Positions 46,741-54,738 of a stretch of DNA of 64,000 bases are shown piece after piece. The position numbers were made by a program, and so were the translations under genes. Positions within the stretch are counted from its first letter, which is position 1. Each line of letters opens with the position of its first letter. Below the pieces are notes generated by a model. That model was not told the origin of the DNA. It searched no databases and saw only the letters and a list, made by a program, of their open reading frames with translations. The stretch comes from Fimbriimonadia bacterium (GTDB taxonomy: Bacteria > Armatimonadota > Fimbriimonadia > Fimbriimonadales > GBS-DC), in assembly GCA_026129765.1 (NCBI GenBank), contig JAHCHP010000004.1, positions 107,859 to 171,858 on the forward strand, read 5' to 3'.

Positions 46741-47946
46741 ATGATCACAACCACCGCGCGCGCTTTAAGGCGTCTCTTACTTCATCGTCAGGGATTATTG
46801 GAATGGCAAAACGCCAACGCATCGGGCGCATTGTGGCGCAGTCATTTGTGGGGGGAAACGGGTGTCTTGACAGCGATTGAACGGCTGGGCGCAGTGCAGT
46901 TGGACCCGGTCGCGATTGTGGAGCGAAATCATCATCTCGCGCTTTATAACCGGGTTGCGGGCTATCAACCCACCATGCTGAGCGCGCTCTACCGCGAGAA
47001 AGTCGTCTTTGAAGAGCGGGCGCATGCGCGTTGTGTGTTTCCGCTGTACGATTACCCTGCTTTCCGCTGGAAGGCGGCATTCCGCAAACAGCGTTACGGC
47101 ATCGAATGGGAATCCCGCTGCGGCGAGGCGATGCGCGCGGTGGCGGAACGCCTCCAGCATGACTACCCGCTGCCCGCGCGGGCGATGGAGTCGGACGGCA
47201 AAGTCTCCGGCTATTGGGATGGCGCAAATGCCCGCACGAAAGACACGACCCAAGCCATTGAGCAGTTGTGGGAGGGCGGCGACCTGGTGGTGGCTCTGCG
47301 AGAGAACGAAGAGCGGTTCTACGCGCTTGCGGAAAAGTGGCTGCCGTCAGAATGGTTCCAGCATGAACCGTTGTCAGACCTTGAGGCACGGAAGAGACTT
47401 CTCAATCATTACATTCAAGCCTTGGGGGTGTTTGATGAGGGCGACCCGCGGTTGGGATGGCGCTCAGTAGGATTGTCTAAACCCAGAGACTTGTTGAAGC
47501 AGAAGGTTCGCGAGGGCGAGTTGTTGCCGGTTCAGGTCGAAGGTGTCCAACGCCTCTACTATATCTCCGCGCAAGATGAGCCGCTGTTGCGCGAGTTGGA
47601 AAAGGCGGAGGTCACGCCCCATATCAGCTGGCTGCCCCCATTAGACAATCTGCTTTGGCGCAGGGAGCGTTTGGAAGACCTGTTCAGATTCCAATACCGC
47701 TGGGAGATCTATCTGCCGCCCGCCAAACGAACTTTCGGGGCTTATGCGTTGGCGATCTTGGAAGGCGACCAGTTAATCGGGCGGTTAGACCCACGCCTGG
47801 ACCGGAAAAGCGGCGCGCTGCATATCCAGCGTTTCGCGCTGGAGCCGGGCGTCTCCTTGACCAAAGAACGCCGAAAGCGCTTGGAGAAATCTGCGCATTC
47901 CTTCGCCGATTTCCATCAAGCCGAATTGGAACTGTTTGAGATTTGA
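46741..47946 (+). CDS. YcaQ/AlkZ-family DNA glycosylase (winged-helix)
   Basis: This 401-residue HTH_42-family protein is related to E. coli YcaQ (AlkX) and Streptomyces AlkZ, which unhook interstrand crosslinks and bulky alkyl adducts. The catalytic Q-x-D motif is seen as VQLDPVAIVERNHHLALYNR near residue 50. WLPPLDNLLWRRERLEDLF and the closing beta domain also fit. The ATG at 46741 is used because the family begins about here. The open frame runs on upstream through the promoter region, which is divergent with the PIG-L gene. The QxD form places it nearer YcaQ than AlkZ (QxQ). Confidence 0.87.
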   Translation: MITTTARALRRLLLHRQGLLEWQNANASGALWRSHLWGETGVLTAIERLGAVQLDPVAIVERNHHLALYNRVAGYQPTMLSALYREKVVFEERAHARCVFPLYDYPAFRWKAAFRKQRYGIEWESRCGEAMRAVAERLQHDYPLPARAMESDGKVSGYWDGANARTKDTTQAIEQLWEGGDLVVALRENEERFYALAEKWLPSEWFQHEPLSDLEARKRLLNHYIQALGVFDEGDPRLGWRSVGLSKPRDLLKQKVREGELLPVQVEGVQRLYYISAQDEPLLRELEKAEVTPHISWLPPLDNLLWRRERLEDLFRFQYRWEIYLPPAKRTFGAYALAILEGDQLIGRLDPRLDRKSGALHIQRFALEPGVSLTKERRKRLEKSAHSFADFHQAELELFEI

Positions 47947-47962
47947 CAGAGCCTGTCTGATC

Positions 47963-48076
47963 TGTCACCCTGAGCGCGGCGAGTGGGTCTGCTTCTGCAT
48001 TGTCACCCTGAGCATAGCGAATGGGTCTGCTTCTGCATTGTCACCCTGAGCATAGCGAATGGGTCTGCTTTTCTAA
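47963..48076 (+). repeat. Three tandem 38-bp repeats
   Basis: Three direct copies of a 38-base unit beginning TGTCACCCTGAGC and containing GGGTCTGCTT start at 47963, 48001 and 48039. Copies 2 and 3 are nearly identical. The unit is the same module found singly at 2422, 22049 (inverted) and 63872 (inverted). Confidence 0.93.
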
Positions 48077-48116
48077 TTGTGGATGTCACAACACCAATCC
48101 AATACCCAAATATACG

Positions 48117-48192
48117 GTAGGGGCAGACCTCTGTGTCTGCCCTGATCAAGACGGTCATTGCCTGCAGCGCGGGTTGAAGAACCCGCGCCTAC
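48117..48192 (+). repeat. Composite hairpin repeat
   Basis: GTAGGGGCAGACC...GTGTCTGCCC joins TGATC and ends with a perfect GCGGGTT/AACCCGC hairpin and CGCCTAC. It shares its left half with 36579, 37995 and 63876-63934, but its right half is different. Together with the tandem repeats and the hairpin at 48245 it fills the 354-base gap 47947-48300, where no gene is seen. Confidence 0.75.
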
Positions 48193-48244
48193 ATCGCCAT
48201 TCCGCCAACCTGATCGAACCAAGTCGCCCTACCCCCCTCCGTGG

Positions 48245-48270
48245 GGTTCCCCCCGTGAACGAGGGGAACC
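48245..48270 (-). terminator. Hairpin downstream of the MmgE/PrpD gene
   Basis: GGTTCCCC (48245-48252) and GGGGAACC (48263-48270) form a perfect eight-pair stem with a ten-base loop. It lies between the converging YcaQ and MmgE/PrpD genes and lacks a T-run, so a terminator role is only possible. Confidence 0.35.
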
Positions 48271-48300
48271 GGGAAAGAGCAGCGACGCCTACACCCTCCA

Positions 48301-49668
48301 TTACCGTTGAACATACAGCGAAGCCATCAAATGGCTGAGGTTGGTCTGATCTTCCAGATGCCAAACGGTATCCAGAACCTGTTGCTGGCGATCCGGCGAC
48401 AATGCCCACCCGGTCAACCGTCGGAACTTCTCTTCCACCTCGTCATCGCTCATTGGGTTTTTCGCATGACCGCGCGGGTGCGTGTTCTCCACCGTCAGCG
48501 ATCTGCCATCCTTCAAATGAAGCGTGATGCGGTTCGGAATACCGTCGGGATAGCGCGGATCTAACTGCGTGTCGTGATTGACTTTGATTCGCGAAACGAG
48601 CTCCAGCAGAGTCGGATCGGTGTAGCGCGCTTCATCAAACGAATCGAGCGTCACCGTGCCGTCCATCAATGCCACACCAGTAATATAGGGCAGGCTATGG
48701 TCCGCGGTTTCACGGCTCTGCGGTTTCCACTTCTCCGGCTCGCTCCCGATAATAGAGTACGATGCCTCAAAGGTATCGATGGTCACCGAATCCACTTGGC
48801 TCATGTCGCCGCCCACTTGTTCGCGCAGTTCCATCGCTGCCCAGACCGCGCTCTGCGCATGATATTCCACCGGGAAATATTTGATATAGGTCTCGTTGAT
48901 CATGAAGCCGCGTCCCGATTCGCCGCCCAAAGGTCCCAATGTGAACTCTCCGGAAACCTGCTTCATAAAGCCCATTTTGCCTTCAAAAATCTCGGAAGGT
49001 CCGGTCAACCCGTGTTTCGCGAGCCAAGCGGTCATGGTCGCATGACGGCTGGAGTTCGCGAAGGCGCAACCCTTCCACATCGACAGTTCGCCCACGCGAG
49101 TCTGGCGCATCGCCAACCCTGAAACACCTGCCGCGCTCATCGCATGCTTAATCGCTTCCGCCGACAGCCCCATCAATCTGCCCGCCGCCGCAGCGGCTGA
49201 GAAAAGACCATAGTTCACATGGTCCCAACCCCGAGCGCGCAGGCTGGCGGCATCGCACAACCGGCACTGGATTTCATAGGACAAAATCGTGGCTAAAATC
49301 ACCTCGGTACCGGGCGCGCCCTCCGCTTCGGCGGCGGCTAAGACCGCTGCCAAGTTATCGCTGGGGTGCGCTGGCTCTTTGGAGAGGTAGGTATCGTTGT
49401 AATCCAAATAGCGGATCAACAATCCATTCACAAAGGCTGCCCAGTCGGGTGAGGCTTTATGCGCGGTTCCCAGAATGGTCGCGCCATACGGGCTGTTCAC
49501 CTGATGGGCGACCGTCCGGACAATCTCGGCGGTTTCGCTGTTCCACGCTCCAAACGCGCAGGATATCGAATCGATAATGCGTCGTTTGGCTTCATGGATC
49601 GCTTCGGAAGGCAGCTGCTCATAGGTCAGCTGCGCGCTGTAATTGGCTAATCGTTCTGCTAATAACAT
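48301..49668 (-). CDS. MmgE/PrpD family protein
   Basis: This 455-residue protein belongs to the 2-methylcitrate dehydratase (PrpD)/cis-aconitate decarboxylase family. Family features include AKRRIIDSISCAFGAW, the LDYNDTYLSKEPAHPSDN site, AAGRLMGLSAEAIKHAMSAA, EIFEGKMGFM and KYFPVEYHAQSAV. Family members dehydrate or decarboxylate small tricarboxylates. Without prpB and prpC nearby the substrate is uncertain. AGGAGG precedes the ATG. It lies 25 bases after argS and is probably cotranscribed. Confidence 0.88.
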   Translation of the reverse strand: MLLAERLANYSAQLTYEQLPSEAIHEAKRRIIDSISCAFGAWNSETAEIVRTVAHQVNSPYGATILGTAHKASPDWAAFVNGLLIRYLDYNDTYLSKEPAHPSDNLAAVLAAAEAEGAPGTEVILATILSYEIQCRLCDAASLRARGWDHVNYGLFSAAAAAGRLMGLSAEAIKHAMSAAGVSGLAMRQTRVGELSMWKGCAFANSSRHATMTAWLAKHGLTGPSEIFEGKMGFMKQVSGEFTLGPLGGESGRGFMINETYIKYFPVEYHAQSAVWAAMELREQVGGDMSQVDSVTIDTFEASYSIIGSEPEKWKPQSRETADHSLPYITGVALMDGTVTLDSFDEARYTDPTLLELVSRIKVNHDTQLDPRYPDGIPNRITLHLKDGRSLTVENTHPRGHAKNPMSDDEVEEKFRRLTGWALSPDRQQQVLDTVWHLEDQTNLSHLMASLYVQR

Positions 49669-49693
49669 GATAAGTGGTTTCCTCCTTGAAACA

Positions 49694-51400
49694 TCAAGAC
49701 GAAAGCTCTTCGTCCGCTTCGCGTCGCTCCATCTCTTCGGGAGCGGTCACCCCCATCAGATCGAGCGTATTCTTCAACACTTGCCGTGTCGCTTGAGTCA
49801 GGCATAATCGCGCATTCATCAGCGCAGGCTCCACTCCCAACACCCGGCACTCCGCATAAAACGAATGAAATGCGCGCGCAGTGTTTTGCGCGTAAATCGT
49901 CAGGCGGTGCGGCGCGCGCTGTTCGCCCGCCAGCGCCAATTCCTCTGGGAAATCGCCCAGCAGTTTAATCAACTGGATTTCCGCCTCATGCTGCAGCAAA
50001 TGCGTATCGGTCGTCTCCAGCGCCGGCAGCGCAAAACCCCGCTCCACCGCTTGGCGCAAAATGCTGCAGATACGCGCATGGGCATATTGCACATAATAGA
50101 CCGGGTTCTTGTCCGACTGCTGTTTGGCTAAGTCCAAATCAAAATCGAGCAGACTGTCGTGCGAACGCAGCAGGAAAAAGAAGCGGGTCGCGTCCACCCC
50201 CACCTCATCCATCACCTCACGCAGCGTGATGATGTTGCCCGCGCGCTTCGACATCCGCACCATCTGCCCCTCCCGGAACAATCGCACCAACTGGTACAGC
50301 ATAATCGTCAGCGAGTCAGGTTCATAGCCCAGCGCTTCCACGACCGCCTTCATGCGTTTGATGTAGCCATGATGATCCGCGCCCAGCACATCGATCAAGA
50401 TTTCGTTGCCGCGCAGGTACTTGTCCAGATGATAAGCGACATCTGCCGCCACATAGGTCGGTCGTCCATTGGCGCGCACCAGAACTCGGTCTTTGTCATC
50501 GCCGTAGGCCGTAGAGCGCAGCCAAAGCGCGCCCTCATGCTCATACGTCGCGCCTTTTTCTTTCAGAACTTCTAAAGAGCGTTCCACCGCGCCAGAAGCG
50601 TGCAGCGTCTGCTCGGAGAACCAGTTGTCAAACTCGATTCGAAACTCTTTCAAGTCCCGTTCCTGTTCCTCCAACATCAACTGCTTGCCCCACTCCTCGA
50701 ACCGCCGAGTCACCTCTTCGGGGTCGCCTTCATCGGCAGAATCGCCCTGAGTGTCGCGAATCCATTGGGCGATTTCCATCACATAATCACCGAAATAGCC
50801 CTCTTCTGGCATCTGGAGCGGTTCGCCTTTCAGGTGTTTGAATTGCGCCAAAATCGATAGCGCGAAATTGCGGATTTGGGTAGAATTTTCGCCGTCATTG
50901 ATATAAAATTCGCGATAGACCTGCCAGCCCAGAGCCGTTAAGATACGCGCCATCATATCGCCCAAGATTCCGTTGCGACCATGCCCCACCGACAAGGGAC
51001 CGGTGGGGTTCGCGCTAACAAACTCGATCAGCACGCGCCGGTTCTGCCCTGAAGAGCCTTGACCGTATTGGATACCTGCCTGCAGGATCGTTTTGACGAT
51101 CTCACCCGCCCAGCCCGCCTTGAGAGTGAAATTGATAAAGCCCGCGCCCGCGATCTCCACCTTTTCGCGCCAAGACTCCGATTCGGCAGGTAAGTGCCGG
51201 ATGAGGGTTTCCGCGACTTGCCTCGGGTTCGCGCGCGCCTGTTTTGCCAGGGTCAACGCGAGATTCGTGCCGTAATCGCCAAACTCTTTCTGGCGCGGAG
51301 CCTCCACTTCAAACTCAGGCATCGTCTCCCAGTTGAGGTCGCCCGACTCGCGCGCGGAATACAACGCGCTTTCTAACCAATGAGTTATTGTCTGTTTCAT
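49694..51400 (-). CDS. argS: Arginyl-tRNA synthetase
   Basis: This 568-residue class I synthetase charges tRNA-Arg. The HIGH-type motif is SANPTGPLSVGHGRNGILGD and the KMSKS-type motif is MVRMSKRAGN. The N-terminal additional domain (YGTNLALTLAK) and the C-terminal anticodon-binding helices (YAQNTARAFHSFYAECRVLG) are both present, so the length is normal. A TATAAT on the minus strand at 51457-51452 lies about 50 bases before the ATG. It is divergent from tRNA-Ser. Confidence 0.97.
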   Translation of the reverse strand: MKQTITHWLESALYSARESGDLNWETMPEFEVEAPRQKEFGDYGTNLALTLAKQARANPRQVAETLIRHLPAESESWREKVEIAGAGFINFTLKAGWAGEIVKTILQAGIQYGQGSSGQNRRVLIEFVSANPTGPLSVGHGRNGILGDMMARILTALGWQVYREFYINDGENSTQIRNFALSILAQFKHLKGEPLQMPEEGYFGDYVMEIAQWIRDTQGDSADEGDPEEVTRRFEEWGKQLMLEEQERDLKEFRIEFDNWFSEQTLHASGAVERSLEVLKEKGATYEHEGALWLRSTAYGDDKDRVLVRANGRPTYVAADVAYHLDKYLRGNEILIDVLGADHHGYIKRMKAVVEALGYEPDSLTIMLYQLVRLFREGQMVRMSKRAGNIITLREVMDEVGVDATRFFFLLRSHDSLLDFDLDLAKQQSDKNPVYYVQYAHARICSILRQAVERGFALPALETTDTHLLQHEAEIQLIKLLGDFPEELALAGEQRAPHRLTIYAQNTARAFHSFYAECRVLGVEPALMNARLCLTQATRQVLKNTLDLMGVTAPEEMERREADEELSS

Positions 51401-51463
51401 ATAATTTGCCTTGAAATAACCGAGACTTTCGCGCTCGCGGAAAATCAGGTAAAATTATACCTC

Positions 51464-51493
51464 TTGACAAACCTGCCCGGTTCGATGTAAACT
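51464..51493 (+). promoter_or_regulatory. Sigma-70-type promoter of tRNA-Ser
   Basis: A perfect TTGACA (51464-51469) and TAAACT (51488-51493) are 18 bases apart, placing the transcription start about 20 bases before the tRNA at 51522. Confidence 0.75.
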
Positions 51494-51521
51494 ATAAATG
51501 AGGCAGGGCAGCAGTACGTAG

Positions 51522-51614
51522 GGAGCGATGTCCGAGCGGTTGAAGGAACACGACTGGAAATCGTGTAGCCTCTGTTGAAGGGGCTCGTGGGTTCGAATCC
51601 CACTCGCTCCGCCA
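51522..51614 (+). tRNA. tRNA-Ser (anticodon GGA)
   Basis: The acceptor stem GGAGCGA pairs with TCGCTCC, and the discriminator G is followed by an encoded CCA. The anticodon stem is CACGA/TCGTG with loop CTGGAAA, giving anticodon GGA at 51556-51558 (reads UCC/UCU). The long variable arm (TAGCCTCTGTTGAAGGGGCT) and the T-arm GGGTTCGAATCCC are as expected for class II serine tRNA. Confidence 0.97.
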
Positions 51615-51633
51615 TTTTTGTCTTGTTATCGCT

Positions 51634-53079
51634 ATGATTCTTCGAAGGCAAGCGCGTAGGGGGAAGGTGACCCTCAAACGAAAAGTGTGGCGCAGTTTTG
51701 TCGCCGCTTTAGGACTGGCAGGCTCCTATGTGGGAGCGACCAGTCTGTTGTTTGTCGTCAATACCCACCAAACCCGCTCGCTGCCTGCCAACCCCACACC
51801 CTTGCTTTCTGCGCCTCGCGCCGAACAGCGTTTGCTGATTATCGCGCCCCATCCCGATGACGAAGTTTTGGGCTGCGGCGGTCTGATTGCCCAAGCGGTT
51901 CAATCGGGCGCGGAGGTGCGTGTCGCGGTACTGACTCAGGGCGACGGCTATCCGGCGGCGGCTGCGCTCATCAGTCGGGAAAAACCGGCTCCCGACGATT
52001 TTGTGAACTTGGGACGCCTGCGCCAACAGGAAACCCTGAATGCGGTTCAAAAACTGGGGCTTAAACCGGAACACGCGCTCTTTTTCGGCTATCCCGACAA
52101 AGGGCTTTGGCGTCTTTGGCGTTCTCCTTATCAGCCTGTCGCGTCAGATTTCACGCGCCTTTCACAATCGCCTTACGAAAACAGTTTTCATCCCTTCACT
52201 GCCTATACGGGCGTGAATCTACTGAACGATTTAACGCGCCTCATCCGCGAATTCCAACCCACCGATGTCTATGTAACCCATCCCTTGGATGACCATTCCG
52301 ATCATATGGCGGCTGCCGTCTTTACGCAAGAAGCGTTGGAACAGGCGAAATCGCAACAGTTCTACCCGCTGCAAGAGCCGAAACTCCATTACTATTTGGT
52401 GCATCGAGGCGATTGGCCATTGCCGCAGGGCTACTATCCCTCTGCTGCCTTGATACCGCCGATCGCTTGGCAGTTGGAGGCTTACGATTGGGGGCGTCTA
52501 ACGCTGACGAAGCCGGTGCTGCTTCAAAAACAGACTGCTTTAGAGGATCACGCCTCACAATGCGCGCTGATGAACCGCTTCCTGCGCAGTTTCCTCCGGC
52601 AAAATGAGCTGTTTATCGAATCGAGAGCAGGCGATGCGATCGATCTGCCACTGGAAGTCACCATCGATGGCGACCCCTCCGATTGGCGTTCTATGCGCCC
52701 CACTCACATCAATCCCGTCAATGATGACCCCCTCCGGCATATGCAGGCGGGCGCAGACATCGCGCAAATTCACGCGTTTACGCAAGAAAACCGGCTTTAC
52801 TATCTCTTGCAGACACGGGGCAATCAATCCTCGCTCTTCAACGCGCGCTTCTATTGGAGCGGTATCGATGCGGCGGGGCAATGGCATCATGGCGTATTTA
52901 CCTTCTCTTCCGCGAAGAAACGAAGTCAAACGCGAATGGTATCGCGGGGACAGATATTGGAAGGCGAAGGGTCCTTGCCCGGTCAACAGTGGCAGCGGGT
53001 TTATCTGATGGTGGATACCCAGTCCGCGTTGCTCAAAGTGGATCGGTCCGGCTATTTTGCGGTTCCGATCCTGCCCTAA
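51634..53079 (+). CDS. Anchored PIG-L deacetylase with C-terminal beta domain
   Basis: This protein of up to 481 residues has a basic N-terminus and a membrane anchor (FVAALGLAGSYVGATSLLFVV). The PIG-L zinc-dependent deacetylase domain spans about 65-300 (LLIIAPHPDDEVLGCGG; third ligand in HPLDDHSDHMAA). The last 130 residues (EVTIDGDPSDWRSMRPTHI) resemble a CBM9/DOMON-like beta domain, as in the 28145 protein. The substrate is probably an extracellular or envelope N-acetyl-sugar. The ATG at 51634 is 20 bases after the tRNA. A GTG at 51667 behind GGGGGAAG is an alternative start. Confidence 0.82.
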   Translation: MILRRQARRGKVTLKRKVWRSFVAALGLAGSYVGATSLLFVVNTHQTRSLPANPTPLLSAPRAEQRLLIIAPHPDDEVLGCGGLIAQAVQSGAEVRVAVLTQGDGYPAAAALISREKPAPDDFVNLGRLRQQETLNAVQKLGLKPEHALFFGYPDKGLWRLWRSPYQPVASDFTRLSQSPYENSFHPFTAYTGVNLLNDLTRLIREFQPTDVYVTHPLDDHSDHMAAAVFTQEALEQAKSQQFYPLQEPKLHYYLVHRGDWPLPQGYYPSAALIPPIAWQLEAYDWGRLTLTKPVLLQKQTALEDHASQCALMNRFLRSFLRQNELFIESRAGDAIDLPLEVTIDGDPSDWRSMRPTHINPVNDDPLRHMQAGADIAQIHAFTQENRLYYLLQTRGNQSSLFNARFYWSGIDAAGQWHHGVFTFSSAKKRSQTRMVSRGQILEGEGSLPGQQWQRVYLMVDTQSALLKVDRSGYFAVPILP

Positions 53080-53080
53080 A

Positions 53081-53377
53081 TCAGCCCGTCGCGTTGAGAG
53101 AAAGTACTCCCAAAGTCCAAACCAGAAGATAGAGCGTCACGGCTAACCGCATCCATTTGCGGGCGAAGTTCGGGTCGCGGCGGCGCATCCATTCCGCATA
53201 CCCCACAGCGATGCCCACGGTGGCTCCTTTCACAATGAAGAACGGTCCCCATCCATATCCCAATACCCAATTCATAAAGGGATTGGCTTCGGTTGCCATC
53301 CCACGCTCGATAAAGAAGAAGGTGCTGACCGCATCGGCTAAACAGATCAAAATTAACCAAAAACTCTCTTTCGTCAT
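53081..53377 (-). CDS. DUF5658-like small membrane protein
   Basis: This 98-residue protein has about three membrane helices. The pattern of an acidic first helix (CLADAVSTFFFIERG), then EANPFMNWVLGYGWGPFFIVKG, is typical of the DUF5658 family, whose function is unknown. It converges on the PIG-L gene with a one-base gap between stop codons. Confidence 0.72.
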   Translation of the reverse strand: MTKESFWLILICLADAVSTFFFIERGMATEANPFMNWVLGYGWGPFFIVKGATVGIAVGYAEWMRRRDPNFARKWMRLAVTLYLLVWTLGVLSLNATG

Positions 53378-53517
53378 TTTATTTTTCCCCTACCTGGGAG
53401 AAGGTCTCTGCAAATTTTGTGCCAGAGTCCAAAGGAGGGATAAAAACTCCATCCGATTGAGCATAATACCGCCCTTTTATTCAATAGAGTTTAGAGCGGC
53501 AACCGTCTGTTTTTGAG

Positions 53518-53523
53518 TATAAT
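53518..53523 (+). promoter_or_regulatory. -10 box of the PilC gene, probably leaderless
   Basis: A perfect TATAAT ends eight bases before the ATG at 53531, so transcription would start at or next to the start codon. No separate leader or spaced ribosome site exists. Confidence 0.6.
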
Positions 53524-53530
53524 ACAAAGG

Positions 53531-54733
53531 ATGGCAATATTTCATTATATCGCGCGTAATAACGAGGGGACCGAAGTCAAAGGCTCGGTTCAGGCTCAAT
53601 CGCGCTTGGAAGCCAGCGACCAGGTGCGCTCACAGGGCTTGTGGCTGCTGGAACTGCAGGCAGAGGCTGCGCCGGTTCACCCGATGAGCCAAGCGCAAAC
53701 CCATGTGCTGAAGCCGTTGTTCGGGGGCGTGCCATTAGACGCGCTGACCAATTTCTTCCGTCAATTGGCGACCATGCTGGGCGCGGGCGTGCCAATCCAT
53801 CAAGCGCTGCATACCTTGGGGAACCAGCGCGCCAATCCCCGGCTGCGCAAAGTCATCTTAGAGATTCGAGAATCGATTGTGGCGGGTGAGAACATCGCGG
53901 ACGCTTTTGACCGCTACCCCGAAATCTTTAACCCGGTCCAGCGCGCCCTGATCCGCGTGGGAGTAACGGGCGGATTGCTGGAAAACAACCTGCGCCAAAT
54001 CGCCGACTACCTGGAGCAGGAACAAGAACTGCGACGCCTGCTTAGAAAAACAACGCTTTATCCCAAGGTCCTGGTTTTTGCTGCCATCGTCATCCCTCAA
54101 GTGCCGCCTCTGGTGTTGGGCATACTCGGCGTGCAGGGCGGCAAACCTGCCAACGAAGTGATTTGGGGCATTGTCTGGGTTTTCGCGCAAATCGGCTTGT
54201 TGATCTTTGGATTGTGGGCAGCGGGACGCATTCTGACCCAGAATCGCGCTTTCCGCTGGACTTGGGACGCTTTCAAAGTCTCGATTCCCTCCATTGGTTT
54301 TACGCTGAGACAATTAGCGCTGGCAAAATTCGCCCGCGCCCTGTCTGCGCTTTACAACTCAGGGCTGCCGTTCACGCAAGCGGTTCGGGTTGCGGCGGAC
54401 GCTAGCGGCAACGAATATCTCAGCAGCGCAATCAAGCCGACTGCGCTCAAGATAGAGGCTGGGCTCGGTATTACCGAAAGTTTGGAGAGCGCGAAGGTCT
54501 TTCCTCAGATGGTGATGGATATGGTGGCGACCGGCGAAAACACCGGCGAAGTCGGCACGATGCTGGACAAAGTGGGCGATTATTACGAAGAAGAGGGCAA
54601 GGTGCGCGCCCAACAAGCCGCCGTGATCTTCGGGGTCGTGGTTTATCTTGGAATCGCGATCTATATCGCATTCCTGGTGATTCAATCCTATTCCGGCTAC
54701 TTTACAGGGGTCATGGATTCGGCAGGAGAGTGA
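53531..54733 (+). CDS. pilC: Type IV pilus/type II secretion platform protein (PilC/GspF)
   Basis: This 400-residue inner-membrane protein has the short N-terminal beta region (FHYIARNNEGTEVKGSVQAQ) and two GspF domains (about 70-190 and 270-395). The repeated signature is FFRQLATMLGAGVPIHQAL and KFARALSALYNSGLPFTQAV, followed by VGVTGGLLENNLRQIADY and VATGENTGEVGTMLDKVGDY. There are three membrane helices. It couples the assembly ATPase to pilin or pseudopilin. No other pilus genes are adjacent. The ATG at 53531 is used rather than a TTG 18 bases upstream. Confidence 0.93.
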   Translation: MAIFHYIARNNEGTEVKGSVQAQSRLEASDQVRSQGLWLLELQAEAAPVHPMSQAQTHVLKPLFGGVPLDALTNFFRQLATMLGAGVPIHQALHTLGNQRANPRLRKVILEIRESIVAGENIADAFDRYPEIFNPVQRALIRVGVTGGLLENNLRQIADYLEQEQELRRLLRKTTLYPKVLVFAAIVIPQVPPLVLGILGVQGGKPANEVIWGIVWVFAQIGLLIFGLWAAGRILTQNRAFRWTWDAFKVSIPSIGFTLRQLALAKFARALSALYNSGLPFTQAVRVAADASGNEYLSSAIKPTALKIEAGLGITESLESAKVFPQMVMDMVATGENTGEVGTMLDKVGDYYEEEGKVRAQQAAVIFGVVVYLGIAIYIAFLVIQSYSGYFTGVMDSAGE

Positions 54734-54738
54734 CCGCC

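Noticed and set aside
47963..48076. Possible CRISPR array
   Set aside because: The 38-base units abut with no spacers between them, the unit occurs elsewhere as a dispersed repeat, and no cas gene is present.
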